Positions 1 through 11,366 of a DNA stretch of 14,571 bases are shown here, one piece after another; the stretch's first letter is position 1, and every line of letters starts with the position of its first letter. The stretch spans positions 1 to 14,571 of the forward strand of contig LSSL01000774.1 in the NCBI GenBank assembly GCA_001953115.1. Reading direction: 5' to 3'. The notes beneath the pieces are model-generated. The model did no database searches, was not told the origin of the DNA, and saw only the letters and a list, made by a program, of their open reading frames with translations. A program made the translations under genes and the position numbers. Origin of the DNA: Smittium mucronatum (lineage: Eukaryota > Kickxellomycota > Harpellomycetes > Harpellales > Legeriomycetaceae).

Positions 1-410
1 TACCGGCTGCTTACCTACGGGAAAAGGGTGCAATCTACCAACCAAAAGACCTAACATGGCATTTCTTCAAGTAGGTGTATGACTGAGGTTACGTGCAGTC
101 ATGAATTAAGCCCTTTTTCAATGAAAAACAGCTCATCGAAGCTACTGAGCTCCTAGTCAGAGCCTACTTTTAATAGGATTAATAAAATCAGGCATCTACC
201 CAAACTTGGGTTTTATCGACATGGCTTTCCTACAAATAGCTGTTAGACGCTCAGATCCACCTGGCTGTAGAACGCTGTACTTTTGCACTTGACTTTGTTT
301 CAGCTGTGCTAAACGATCGGTTCCTCATGCTTCTAGATGGTCCTCCTCTGGAATCGCTGTGAGCTGTCCCCACTACTCCAAAACTATAATAGTACAGCTA
401 TATTTTCAAA
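1..410 (+). pseudogene. Decayed coding relic with an in-frame peptide repeat, cut by the window edge
   Basis: This stretch is much richer in G and C than the DNA that follows, and the change near position 410 is sharp. In plus frame 2 there are two related segments: one reads TKRPNMAFLQVGV and ends in a stop near position 86, and the other reads GFIDMAFLQIAVRRSDPPG and ends in a stop near 287. Both keep the same frame although stops lie between them, so an older reading frame carrying an approximately 55-residue repeat has broken down. Another plus frame at about 255-355 is also open (AVERCTFALDFVSAVLND) and may follow a frameshift. I do not recognise the protein. It could be the end of a pseudogene or of a second mobile element that continues upstream of the window. 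There is no start codon context or intact end. Confidence 0.4.
54..248 (+). repeat. Diverged direct repeat, two 30-bp copies 165 bp apart
   Basis: Copy 1 (54-83) and copy 2 (219-248) agree at 23 of 30 positions without gaps. The related upstream words ATCTACC at 33-39 and 194-200 suggest the repeat unit starts earlier. The spacing of 165 is a multiple of three, and the mismatches fall largely on third codon positions of plus frame 2, giving MAFLQ(V/I)(G/A)V in both copies. Confidence 0.5.
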
Positions 411-3400
411 TTCAAAGTGAGTATTTGTTTGAAAGAACTCTTATTTTCAAACACCAATTAGATTCAATCATATAATTTACCTTACGTCATCTTATTTATA
501 GTTTATTATATTTTTGTTTCAACAGATCAAATATTTTTATAAAAAATTGATAACTTGTTGCTAACTCCTATACACATTTTTATAAAGAGTATTTTTAAAA
601 AATTAAATATCTCTAAAAAATTAAATTTGGTTTGTTTATTTATGAGAAAGATAGGTTTATTAATTAATTAAATGTAACATTCTCAATAATATCCAATATT
701 TTAATCGTTACTTATAAAATTTCTAAATTATTTTTCATTGATAAATCCACCATAAATAGAACTCTATTACGTTTATGAGGTTGAAATTGTGTTTGGTTTT
801 TTTAATAATAAAACACTGAATTTTTAAAATATAAAATAGAGCTTTATGGATTTAAAAATAATAAAATGATCCTATTTTTTTAAAAGAAATAAATAATCGG
901 GCATTTTTCAATTTATGTATATTCAAATGAACTAGAAAAAAATTACTGTTTTTCACAAAAATAATCACATATTTATCACACATATTTATACTAACAAACA
1001 CATAAATAATCAAATTTAAACACAATATTTTTTCACAAAGAGCCTAAATATATACAATCTATAAACTAATTTTTTATAACAGTACAAAGAATGAAAACCA
1101 ATAATTTTAAATTCCATCTCCCTCTTTCATTTTGAGATGACATAAACATACATTTAAAATATCTAGAATTATAAAGAACTATTTTATGAAGTACAGATAA
1201 AAATTATTTCAAATAACACTTCTTTTAAAACTTTTTTATTCGTTTAACTTTGAGATAAAATCTAAATTCATATAAAATCTTTAAGAAATATTGCGATCCA
1301 ATCTGATATTTGGTTTCAAAAATACATAAAAGCTATTATTAATCAAATAAAAAATATTTAAAAATCTTATATTGAATTATATTGTAATGAAAAACTATAT
1401 TTTAATCCTTTAAAAAATATTATTATTATTTTAAACAAGTTTTAAATACTAAAATTACAAAATTCATAAATATTCATCTCAAATATTTTTTTTATTAAAT
1501 TAAATTATCTGAAATAAATCTTAAGCATGTTTTTTACGTTTTTTTTATATCATATTTATGATACTATGTTGTATTTTTTTAAATTTACATGGAAGCTTAT
1601 TGTTAAAAACTCCAGAAATTTCCGGAAAAATTAAACATAATAAAAAAAAGGTAATACTTAATTCGATAAAAAATTTCTAAATAAAATCTGAAATTATAAT
1701 CAGGGAATTCGGATCCAAAAATCATATCCAAAATTTTTTAAGCATCTGATATAAATGATATTAAATTCCTATGAATTATAAAAACACCATAGTTGTTACT
1801 AAACCGAAAGATTCGTTCATTGTAGCTACAATAATTATGATGTTTCATTCTGCTTGTATAAATCCATGTGGTTGGGACCCCATAAATAGGATTTTTTTGA
1901 TTTTTTTTGAACATTTTCCTTTTTTTTCCATTTTAATCGAGCACCGAGCGCTTTTAGTTGGGCTTAAAAATGTATAATATCGCCCTAAATATAATATTTC
2001 AACTCCAGGATAAAGTTTCGCTATCTTTTATATCATTTTTTTGGAAGTTGAGGTTTTCATTTATTGCTACCAAACTTGTTAAAGGAACATCATACAACTA
2101 TACCCCCTGTATAAATACATCTAACCATATTTTGAAATCGCTGATGCGTATCTGTTCCATTTTACATTTAAAAAATATAATACTCTATTAATATTTCTCC
2201 TAAATCATTTGAAAATTTGGAACTGTGTTTTTAAGGACTTCAAAAAACACTTTTTTCTCTTTTTGGTTCTTTCCAATTTTTATTCTATAAATAAAACGAC
2301 TTCAATCTCATGAATATAAACAAAAATCGTTCCTAAACTTCAATACTCTAAATATAATGATACTTAAGCTTTTATATTTTCCTTTTTAAAAATTTAATTC
2401 GCCTTAATAGGACTCTGAATTCGTTAATTTTGCAGTAAGTAACTCAAAATCGATATTTCTGCTTAAATTTTGATCACAAAATCTCAAATAAAACTCCAAA
2501 TATCCCAATCTGGTCAATTTTTGAGTTTATATAAAGAATTTTCTTCAACTTTTTTATTTTTCAATCCATGTCAAAATCTCCAAGTTTAGCATACCTTTCT
2601 ATATTCCGCATTTTTAAAAGACATTATTTTTTCTTTGATTTTTTTTTGGCTATTTTATGGGCTAATATAAGCTTATAATGAAAATAGGTTTTTATAATAA
2701 TACTACTATAGCTGATATAATGGATAAAGGGTGAGAATAATATTTAACTCTGGATATTTATAAGCTAATTTTATCTTTTGAAATATTAAAACCCTTTTCA
2801 AAAATTATTATATAATTATTTTTTTATTTAAAATGTGTTATTCGTATTATCAAAAATAAATGTTTTTTTTATTTTTTAAAAGAAAATTTATAACACACCA
2901 CAGAAAAATACTTTAATTTTAGTTAATCTTAATAATCTAAAACTGATAATCATAAAAGTATAAACTAATATGCGATAGTGAACTTTGATCCACAAAATGT
3001 GATAATTATGAATATTTTTAGATATAATTCGATCATTAAAACTGTTTTGAAAATTCTAATTCTTTTATTTGTCAACATTTTTTAAAATTTAAACAGAAAA
3101 ATAAACTCTTAATTAGGAAAATAATTAATAAAAAGCCTTTGAAAAAATTTTTTAAAGGGGAATATTTTTTATTTTTAGGTATTACCTAAAATGAACCTTA
3201 GATTTTTTTTCCGAATTAGGTCTTACTTTTTTTTATGTTTAATTTTTTTCAAAATCTTTGAATTTTTTTCCAATACATCTCCACATTTTTTTTAATTGAT
3301 TTCATCTCAACAGATTATAATTTAAATTATTTTGAAAAAAATTAATATTTTTCAATTTTAAATCCACCTTTTTTAATTTGACACCTCTATTTCATAATTT

Positions 3401-6400
3401 AATGTACTCATTTACAATTAATTTTAACTTTTTTCGTATTCTCTCTGTAAAAGACATTTGGCATAAATTCTGGAATATTTTTTTGAAATGTATTCTTATT
3501 AATAACATAAATTAATTCATTAAAGAAATTAATTCTATAAATTATTTGATGTATGTATTTATTATTCTTTTTTTACATCTTTTTTAAATATATAAAATTT
3601 ACGATTGTACTATTAAAATGACTGAATTTTTTCTTGTAGTAAAAAAAATTGATTTTTATATTCCGCTTTATTATTTTTATCTTTTTAAACCTTATAACCA
3701 AATTGAAACTCTTTTCAAATTTTCAAATAAACTTATAGGTTTAAATATAATTTTTATTCTATTTTCTATATATAAAATACAAAAAAATGTAATTTATATA
3801 CTTTGAATATTTTTATTTAAAAAAAATATTAAGGATTTAATTTTTACACTAAATGTAATAAATTATGAAATATAAGGGATATCTAAATTTTTATGTTAAA
3901 AAGTGATACTTTTCTTTAAACTTTAATTTAAAAAAATAGATGTGCTAACTATTAAAAATTTAATAATAACATTTAATATTTACAAGATTTTTAACTCTTA
4001 ATTTTTTTTTAATTAAATAGTTTATTTTTTATTTTGCACACTAATCAATAATTTTTTTGGGAAATTATCGTTTTTTTACCTGTTTAACGAATAAAGCATT
4101 AGAAAAAAGTAATTTTTTAAATTATATCGTACAAAATAGTGAGCTAAATCGTATTTTAGACGAATTTAAAAATATTTAATGTATTTATTATTTTATTCGT
4201 TCATTTCACCTAACCAATATTTTTGCGGTCAATCTGGAAAAAATATTTTTCAGATATTTCTATGCCTTATAAAAGAAACAAAATAAATACTGGAAGAGGG
4301 TTTTCAAAAAATCTATTAGATATTTTTTAATGGATTTAGCTTTTTCGAAATAACTATATGAATGAACCTATTAGTGATTTTTTAAGCGAAATGTTTATTA
4401 TTATTATTTATCTTTAAATATATTTCGGGATATTAGAAATTTGGGTCTTTATTTTCCTTTATGAAAAACTTCCATATCATTAAAATAAATTTAAAAAATG
4501 TTTTGAATTAATTTTGAATGGATTTAAATTGTATTTTACATGAAAATATATTTAACTCTTTCGAATCTGATAGGCAATTTCTTACCATCTTCATTTCCAG
4601 TATTTATATTTCCTTGATTTCAATTTAAATAGTTAAATTATATCGGCATAATTGTAGTAATTTGTCGATTAACTTGTATAAATTTAGCAAATGAAGCGCT
4701 GCACACACATGGAGGCGAAAGAGTTAAATATCTAATACTTATGATGATATCAAACAGATTGGCACTTTTAAATTATAAGTTAGTCTTATCAGGACTGGTC
4801 ATACAGAAAATGAAATTTAATTTAATTTTTTGACAAAATTAAAATTCTAATGTAAAATTTATTGGATAAAACAATAGATTGACTTATTTCAAATATTTAT
4901 TATACGATGATAGTAATAAGACAAAAATTTGGGCCCCATAAGGGTCAATGAAAATATTCAATGACATTCCAGTTTCACTTTCAGAACAGATTTTCTTCAA
5001 AATATTATCTTTAACAAGAGAAAATATTGATATTGGAACAGAATTTACATTTCATAATTTTCTAAATTTATTTCGATTTTAAAATATTATTTTTATCAAC
5101 AATTTTCTATTGGATATATCAATGAAGTAAGTCAATAGGTTTTATTAATTACTTTAATAGTTCTATAAAGTAGTTTGTCTCAGAAAAAAGGATTGTTATG
5201 CCTTTTAAAGGTTTTTTTATTGTGTATTTTGTCATAATATGAAGATATATAATGAGATTATGTGTTTTTTTATTTTAAATTCAAATTTTTTTTCCTTAAT
5301 AACTAATTAATTCATTAATAACATTATTATTAATTAATACTTCAGTTAATTTAAAATTCCGATTTCATAAAATATATGATTACTGTAATTTCAAAAGTGT
5401 CATTTTTCTAAACATGAGCTTTAATTTCTAAATATAGTATGAAAACAACTAATAAAAATCTTTTGAAGAATTAGTTCAATGAAAAAAAAATACGCCTGAA
5501 AATACTAAATAAATCCGAAATTGTTTTTTTCTAATGACTTATTCGTTATATATGTAGATCACGGTAATTTCACTATTATTTAAAATATAACCAACTCATT
5601 ATATACTCATAAATGAGTTTTAATTAATTTTTTTCTTTAGGATAATAAAGATAAAAATTAAGATAAAGATTAGAATTTTTTTCTATAATTATCTATATAT
5701 ATATGAAATATAGATCCTAAACCTTATTTTAATTTAGTTTGTATAATAATCTTCAAAATGTTAAATAAATTTTTTTACTTCTTTCAAGTAACCATATTAG
5801 ACTAAATCACCGAAGGTCGCTTTGATTCAGAATATTAATTAGAAAAAAAAAAAACTCAAGGATTATCGATCCTTTTTTAATCTTTAACTGAAATAGGAAT
5901 AAAAAATATTTATTCGTGTATTATAAGACTTTATTTAATATGATTGTAATTATTATGGCTAAAAAACCTTCATATTTAGTTTTTTGATTAAGTAATTGTA
6001 TATAAATTAGAAATAAATGAAAATAAATTTATTAAGATGGGAAGATTTAAAAATAACCTTTTAATATATTTCATTATACTAAAAAAATTTAAAATCTTAT
6101 ACAAAGTTTTATGATATAAAACCAATCCAATAATGTGAACTGATACCTCCTTTTTCCTAACCATTAAAAGTACCAATATTTTTAAAATCACACCCATATT
6201 CCATTTGAAATAGTTCTCTTCGTATTTAAAATTATTTTTTAAATCTTGTAATATACTATTCATGCTTTAATCTACTATTTTTATCGTTAAAAGGTACAAG
6301 AGTTCATTTATTTTACTTTTTTATTATAAATTAGTTAAAAATTGATAAGATTATATCGGATTATTTAAGGAGTCTAATTTTTATGTACTTTTTGAGAACT

Positions 6401-7442
6401 GTATATATATATCCTTCATCGTTTTCTGCTAACAAATTTATAGGATTTATTTAAACACTTCCGGAAATCTTAATAAAACTCAAAGATTTGTTCCAGAATG
6501 TATCTTGGGTAAAAAAATTTCAGATCATATTCAGTTAATAGTATTTATAAAATCCAAAAACACTATTTTTTCATTTATATAAATAATTTTACCATATGAA
6601 TCAGATCAAAAAAAAAATTTATTGTTATTATTTATTTTTTTTGATATTCAAGAGGCCTGGGATTTCACAGGCTTAAAATATAACCATAAGATAGATAATA
6701 AAATTTATTTATTTATTTATTTCTAAATTTCGATAAACAGGTTCTTTCTGATAATAATAACTCCGTTGTGTAATATAATCATTCCTATATTGAATTTATT
6801 TTTTTAATAATAAAAAAGATTTTTAATATTTTGTGACGCTCTTAAAAATCCGTAATAAAAATAAAAATTACAATCAGTAAAAAAATGTATATTATTTTTT
6901 CATTTCTCATAAATTATAAATTTATGAAAAAAAATTTTCCATCCTCGTGCTAAAATTTTTGAAAAAAATTATAGATGAAATTATAATTTTTTTCTTATGA
7001 TAATTTTAAAAATATGCATTGTGGAGTATAACTTCTTAAATCCAAAAGTTAAAATTATTTTTATGTTTAAAATTTTATTTTTATTACTAATATTTGAATT
7101 ATCTAGGTTTTTTTTTATTAAAATTTCATCATAGCATGTCTTTCATTTGGCCTTAGTGTATTTGAACTACTCGAAATTTCACGTAATTATTTAGCCTGTC
7201 ACAAATCAAAATCCAAAAAAGATTATCCAGTAAAAACAGCAATTTCAGTAAAACATTAATTTTAAAAAAATTGGATAATAATATTTCATTGTTGGTCAAA
7301 ATTTATACTAAACTTCATGTAGGTTAGTTCTAAATGTATGAAATTCCCTGAAAACCCTTCACTTCATCTCAAAAGCCAGTTATATTTCTCATATTTGTTT
7401 TAATATAAAATCAAAAGTTCAATCATCAGTTTTATTTTGTTA
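411..7442. other. Long AT-rich spacer without a recognisable gene
   Basis: About 7 kb of A/T runs with stops in all frames. The open frames present (for example 1771-2191 plus, 3618-3806 plus and 5988-6263 minus) are short, rich in Phe, Ile, Leu, Lys and Asn, and match what chance gives at this composition. I see no tRNA, rRNA or protein family signature. Small local features inside it are the (ATTT) run at 6703-6722, a slightly GC-richer open stretch at 4633-4833 and adjacent GAATTC/GGATCC words at 1705-1716. Splice sites or promoters cannot be called with any reliability in such sequence. Confidence 0.6.
6703..6722. repeat. (ATTT)5 microsatellite
   Basis: Five perfect ATTT units follow one another. 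This is a simple-sequence repeat expected in very AT-rich DNA, with no evidence of function. Confidence 0.8.
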
Positions 7443-7477
7443 TAATTAATCGAACCTTTTAGGGCGACGATTAATTC
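7443..7477 (+). repeat. 35-bp near-palindromic site, outer copy
   Basis: This copy matches the reverse complement of 7666-7700 at 30 of 35 positions, including the GC-containing words GAACC and TTTAGGG. It contains ATTAAT and ATTAATTC at opposite ends. It lies outside the terminal repeat at 7528-7596, which suggests that the true end of the element is near 7443. Confidence 0.6.
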
Positions 7478-7527
7478 ACACTATAAAATGATATGAGGTG
7501 TATTAAGAGTTAAAATTTTATTGGATA

Positions 7528-7596
7528 AAACTAAACCAAAATATTGAACTAAAAAAAATTATCTATCAATATTGTGAAGCGCAGTTTAGATATATC
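7528..7596 (-). repeat. Inverted terminal repeat, recombinase end
   Basis: Read on the minus strand this segment aligns without gaps to the plus strand at 12305-12373. Shared words include TCTAAACTG (7590-7582 against 12311-12319) and TTCAATATTT (7548-7539 against 12353-12362), each at exactly the same offset of 42. Counted by eye, 41 of 60 positions agree from 7590 inward to 7531. The similarity fades on both sides. This is the position expected for the right terminal repeat of a DIRS element, downstream of the recombinase. Confidence 0.55.
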
Positions 7597-7665
7597 GTTA
7601 TCAAGTTTCAGCAAAACTAAATGGGAATTCTGGTGGTACTTATTTATAATTAACTCAAAAAAAAA

Positions 7666-7700
7666 GAATTAATCATCTCCCTAAAGGGTTCAATTAATTC
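7666..7700 (-). repeat. 35-bp near-palindromic site, inner copy (candidate internal complementary region)
   Basis: This copy begins GAATTAAT and ends ATTAATTC, exact reverse complements, and has a central CCCTAAAGGG that is also palindromic. It is the inverted partner of 7443-7477 and overlaps the last codons of the recombinase relic. In DIRS elements an internal region complementary to the termini lies just inside the right terminal repeat, and it is thought to guide circle formation. The position and orientation here fit that role. The assignment is inference. Confidence 0.5.
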
Positions 7701-8650
7701 TAACATTAAACATTAAACATAAAATACAAGATAATTTAAGTTGCTTAAAATTTAATATGGTAACATAAAACTTATTTGAAGAATTTCTTGTGATTTGGTA
7801 GTAGGTATCGAATATTTGATATTTTGACCCAAATTCGTGCGAAACTATTTCTTCTATGTACAAATCTGAATTTTCTGCCAGTTTGGCCACATCTCTCTAC
7901 CCTTTATTATGAATACATCCAGGAAGTGATTAACTATAGCCTAAATCTCTTATATGTGTCTAGTAATACTGTCCACAGAAAGAAACTTTCTCTATCTCAA
8001 ATTAATCTGATAAGCCTGTTTAAAATCTAAGGTTTATTTTTTGCTTGTGGTTTATGGCAAAGACTACATGTATTCTTTTTTATATAAAAGATATAAGCCT
8101 GTATTGAGTATATCACAGAGTAGGAGTGAATTAAATCCGACATTACTTCTCTTCTGTCGTCTAACTCTCTTTTTATTTGGAACTATTATTTCCAATATAG
8201 TATCCAGATCTCAAATAGGTTTCTGGGATCACCTTCAGGATTAATTTAGCTGTATTTAATTAATAAAATTTCCTCTAAAACCCAACATAGCTTAGAGGAG
8301 AGGTTTTTAATTGACAGCTCTTCGGTATGTCCCCTTTTTCTAAATTTTTTTAGAATCAGAGTTATGTAAATTTCCGATCTCCAATATTTGATCTCATGAG
8401 AAATCTATTGAAGATTCGCCCAAGATTTTGAAAAATTTGAGAGCATAGGGTCGTTTAATATTATCTCGAAATTTTTAGCCTGAGTTATTATTTCAAATCC
8501 GATGGCTCTTAATGAAACTGGCTTTAAGTTTCCTTTCGTAACTAACTCGGCTAGATAATTTATTATTTGAGATGTAAGAATTGGTGCATTGATATCATGG
8601 GATATCATCCGGTCTAAAAGGCACTGTTTGATAGCAAGTTATCTGAATTT
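7690..8650 (-). pseudogene. Tyrosine recombinase relic of the DIRS element
   Basis: Three blocks can be read in order. The N-terminal SAM-like domain (8608-8405) has INAPILTSQIINYLAEL and then LKPVSLRAIGFEI and NDPMLSNFSKSWANL, the usual helix pattern before the catalytic domain. The start of the catalytic domain (8317-8282) reads LSIKNLSSKLCW, but the expected Arg of box A is not readable after it. A segment near 8100-8065 reads QAYIFYIKK. The C-terminus (7890-7690) has EEIVSHEFGSKYQIFDTYYQ, matching the His of the HxxR...H/W region (codon at 7837-7839) and the catalytic Tyr in the FDTYY block (7798-7803). In the parent element it would insert the circular DNA copy into the genome. Stops and frame changes between blocks show it is inactive. 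Confidence 0.8.
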
Positions 8651-8759
8651 ACATTTGATAGCTCGTTTTTTTGAAAGGATAAAATAAATGGCGTAATTTC
8701 AGATACCTTGGTCTTTGAAGAAACTCCACTAAAACACTAATATATAAACTTCTTGTTTT

Positions 8760-9110
8760 TAGTTACTTTAGATTCAAAAATTTCCGATTTTAGGGTCCAT
8801 AATTACTGTGGCTGTCCGTAGAAGAATATATTTGTATTCTGAGAGAGACTTTAGATCTGGGGGCCGCGCCTCCTATCTTCACATTTGAATCGCTAAAGTC
8901 AATTTTATTCAATATCGGGGAGCCTTACGTATCTTCTGAAATATATATTTTCATATTGGGAGTTCTTATTGATTTTTGAACTCTTTTCATTTAAACTTTA
9001 GAAAATTCTAATTTAAAATTTTTTTTCTTGAAAACAGCTAAATATTTTCACACCTTTCTGTTATTATTTGATGCAAAAAGATCCACATCTTGTAGAACTT
9101 AGATCAATTT
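8760..9110 (-). pseudogene. Dam-like methyltransferase region of DIRS pol, decayed
   Basis: Just downstream of RNase H, the minus strand reads DVDLFASNNNRKV (9089-9051), matching the D-x-FAS-x-N-x-K block shared by DIRS pol proteins and phage-type Dam N6-adenine methyltransferases. The next expected landmark is an NPPW-type motif followed by a helix ending in Leu-x-Lys-Ile. Here I see only GSPILNKI near 8922-8899, so the catalytic Pro-Pro is not preserved. A short region with TATVIMDPKI follows near 8800. The role of this domain in DIRS elements is unknown. Identity as the methyltransferase region rests on position and the first block. The link to the phage Dam family is from memory. Confidence 0.5.
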
Positions 9111-9129
9111 CAATATTCAGAAATTCTCA

Positions 9130-9520
9130 TGAAACAGATACTATTGTTTCTAAGCGGTAAGCCTGCTTGGAGCGTCTGATATTCTCAAAATAGTCGAAAA
9201 ATATATCATTTTTGGAAAGTGTTGGTCTTTTGGCAGTGTGAATAAATATCTCCTATCATTCCCTGTAATTTTGAGGATGTAATTCTTCCAAAATTATTGA
9301 TTTAAGAGAGTGCGGTTGCGTTTTCTGAGAATACTAACACTAACCTTCCCAAAAATTCCGTAGTTTGGTTGCGTATAGAAATTTAAAAAATCCCTTGGCA
9401 TCGAGTTGTATCTTTTTTCTGAGATTGCGTCCATTATATCTAAAAATTTTGATATACAGCCACAATAACCCAAGCAGAGTTGCTATATTACATGAAAATT
9501 TCTATTTAATGAGTCTAAGG
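9130..9520 (-). pseudogene. RNase H domain relic of DIRS pol
   Basis: The minus strand reads YSNSAWVIVAVYQN near 9490-9445, in the place of the first catalytic block (TDAS-x-x-x-WG in intact domains); the catalytic Asp has been lost. A Trp-containing WTQSQKK segment follows, then VFSENATALS (9334-9305), the counterpart of the FSDN-TAL block in which the catalytic Asp has become Glu. After that comes SSKLQGMIGDIYSHCQK, matching the helix before the end of the domain. The domain would remove RNA from the RNA/DNA hybrid during element replication. Several frame changes and stops interrupt it. Confidence 0.65.
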
Positions 9521-9689
9521 TAAGTTCGAGAGCCATTTATTTTACTTCGTCTTATTATTATCGAACAATTGTTTACGTATGGCTTGTTTTTTCTGAATAA
9601 CTGCTGAAATCAATGATATTGAAATAAAAATATATTGATTTTTAAACTAAAGGAACCTGCGGAGCATATTGCACATTTTAATTAGGGCT

Positions 9690-10600
9690 ATATAAATTAA
9701 TTATTTTTTCCTGATAAAGATCACCAGACATCTTGAGGTCTTCTGGAAAGTGTTTATAAAATTTTCAGTCTCTCTTCTGAGATACCTAAAATTGGTAGAA
9801 GACACCACAAGTGACATTTTTCTGATTTTTATCACCATCTCCAGATATGTAATAGATTATGGTGGCGTCTTTGGTAATTTCCTGTTGTAGACCTTGATTT
9901 ATAGCTCCCAGAGCTTGGATTATACTTTGATTTTGATAAATAAACATTATACCTAGGAAGTTACTATAATTAAAAGATCATCCAAATAAGCTGAGACTTG
10001 AATCCCGTTTGATCCGGCTTATTCCAGTACAGGTAGAAGAATCTTGGTGAATACATACGGGCTCAGTGATAGTCCGAATTACATAGTGCTAAACTATAAG
10101 CAGCGTCTATTCAAATGAAACCTGAGATGTTTTCCGCACTTTTTGTTCACAGGGTATACATGAATTCGTCTTAAAGGTATAAAGATATCATGTAATCCTT
10201 TCAACGAATAATTTTGCAAATGGATGAAAGAGTCTCCGTCTTTAATTTCTGCTATTTGCATTTATATTGAGATTGAAGGAGGTCTAATACTGGTTTGAGA
10301 CCTCCAATCCTTTTGTATAATTAAAAATGGCTGCGGAAGCAAAAATACCTATGCTATATCCACTCCATGGCTTTTTTTGACATCAAGAAGGCGAATTATT
10401 CATACATAATTATCTGAAATCCCTATCCGGATTTTTTTTTATTGATAAAGGATTCGATTTCTGATGGTTTGGGTTCTTAAAAGTGATTCTTAATCCATTT
10501 TATACTACTATTCTAACCCACCTACTGACTGTTATCATAGACCAGGCTGCCTTGAAAATATCCTGGCGAACTCCTACTGGAGATCCCGGTTTTTTCTCTA
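9690..10600 (-). pseudogene. Reverse transcriptase relic of DIRS pol
   Basis: Blocks follow one another on the minus strand. Upstream of the fingers, SPVGVRQDIFKAAWSMITVS and RWVRIVV (about 10583-10495) match the conserved lead-in of DIRS pol. FLIIQKD (about 10330) is the place of the FLIPKKDG motif. MQIAEIKDGDSFIHL, then GKHLRFHLN (10262-10110), covers the palm entry. FGLSLSPYVFTK (10078-10043) is the Phe-Gly-Leu-x-x-x-P motif. SAYLDDLLI has its catalytic YLDD at 9988-9977. SITYLEMVI and MSLVVSS with LRRETENFI (about 9860-9750) form the thumb and connection. The YLDD and FGLS-x-P-x-VFTK combination is typical of DIRS-like enzymes. Stops and at least three frame changes are present, including a stop between FTKILLPVLE and the YLDD block. 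Confidence 0.85.
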
Positions 10601-10744
10601 GTGAGACCCCCTTCCATTAAAATTAGACTGGCGGTCAAATTTCTTATTTGAAAATCTTGAATCTGCGGCAGGTTCATCTTTGATTGTAAGCGTAGTAGCT
10701 TTTCTCCTTCTTTATGAATCATTTGGAATTTTATTTTAATGTGG

Positions 10745-11167
10745 CATTCTAAAGGACGTCAATCTATTTTTGAACTGTAGGTTTCTTTGAAATGAGGAAG
10801 TCTAACCCCGTCTTGATCCATAAGCCGACTTGTTTCAGATCCGATTAGTTCGGTAGAATAACCTGGTAGATCCAGTCCTCTATGAAGTTTATCTAACCTC
10901 TCTTGTGTTACTGTCGTAAATATTTTAGGTAGATGCGTTTTCACAGTACTAGAAAAAAATAAGTCAGTGTCTTCAGGAATTTTTTTTCCTGGAGTCCCCT
11001 GTATTCTACTTTGAAGTTAGTGTTCAATGAAACTTGTTTCTTAGGTTTAAAATAACTGTATTAAATAGAGCGGAATCAGTTTTTTTTACTGTTCTTGACG
11101 CTGGATCTTTTAGTGGCAGTGGAATTTAGCTCATAGAAATTTTCCAGTGTCCGAAGCGGATTCCTTA
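10745..11167 (-). pseudogene. Gag-like protein of the DIRS element, C-terminal part
   Basis: The readable blocks on the minus strand are TGIRNPLRTLENFYELNSTA starting inside the flanking repeat, TVKKTDSALFN (11092-11060), PEDTDLFFSSTVKTHLPKIF and TVTQERLDKLHRGLDLPG (10917-10861), then SRLMDQDG before a stop near 10757. They resemble, from memory, the Gag-like first protein of fungal DIRS elements (K-KTD-AL block and VTQ-RLD-LH-GLDLPG block). This protein is thought to coat the element RNA. A basic, Gly/Arg-containing tail may continue towards 10600. Two or more frame changes are present. Its N-terminal part lies beyond the nested insertion at 11953-12227. Confidence 0.6.
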
Positions 11168-11336
11168 TACCAGTTAGACTGGTACAAACCCTCGCTTCTA
11201 AACGGTTGCTGTGCAGCTAAAGGTGAGGCAATGCCGAGTAAATTATCGCTAGTGCACTCTTCTCCCTCACCCAGAAGAGACCTTAGGGCAGACATTACAC
11301 TCTTACCACTTCTATCCACACTTTGCTCGATGCTCC

Positions 11337-11366
11337 CTGTACTGAAAACACTAAGTGTTTGTACAG
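11337..11366. repeat. Imperfect hairpin in the nested insertion
   Basis: CTGTAC (11337-11342) pairs with GTACAG (11361-11366), and AAACACT (11346-11352) pairs with AGTGTTT (11354-11360). That gives 13 base pairs with a one-base loop and a three-base bulge. Confidence 0.6.

Noticed and set aside
1771..2191. Two overlapping plus-strand frames of 68 and 77 codons
   Set aside because: They contain poly-T-encoded Phe runs and no recognisable motif. The second has no convincing start, and the overlap looks accidental.
3618..3806. 62-codon plus-strand frame with ATG
   Set aside because: Its composition is exactly that of the background (Phe, Ile, Tyr, Lys), and no upstream or downstream signal supports a gene.
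5988..6263. 91-codon minus-strand open frame, the longest in the window
   Set aside because: It is rich in Leu, Ile, Lys, Phe and Asn with no family motif, and it lies in uniform AT-rich DNA where frames of this size arise by chance. There is no composition change at its borders.
7824..8244. Plus-strand open frames of 67-68 codons over the recombinase region
   Set aside because: They are shadows: the minus strand here carries recombinase motifs in the expected order.
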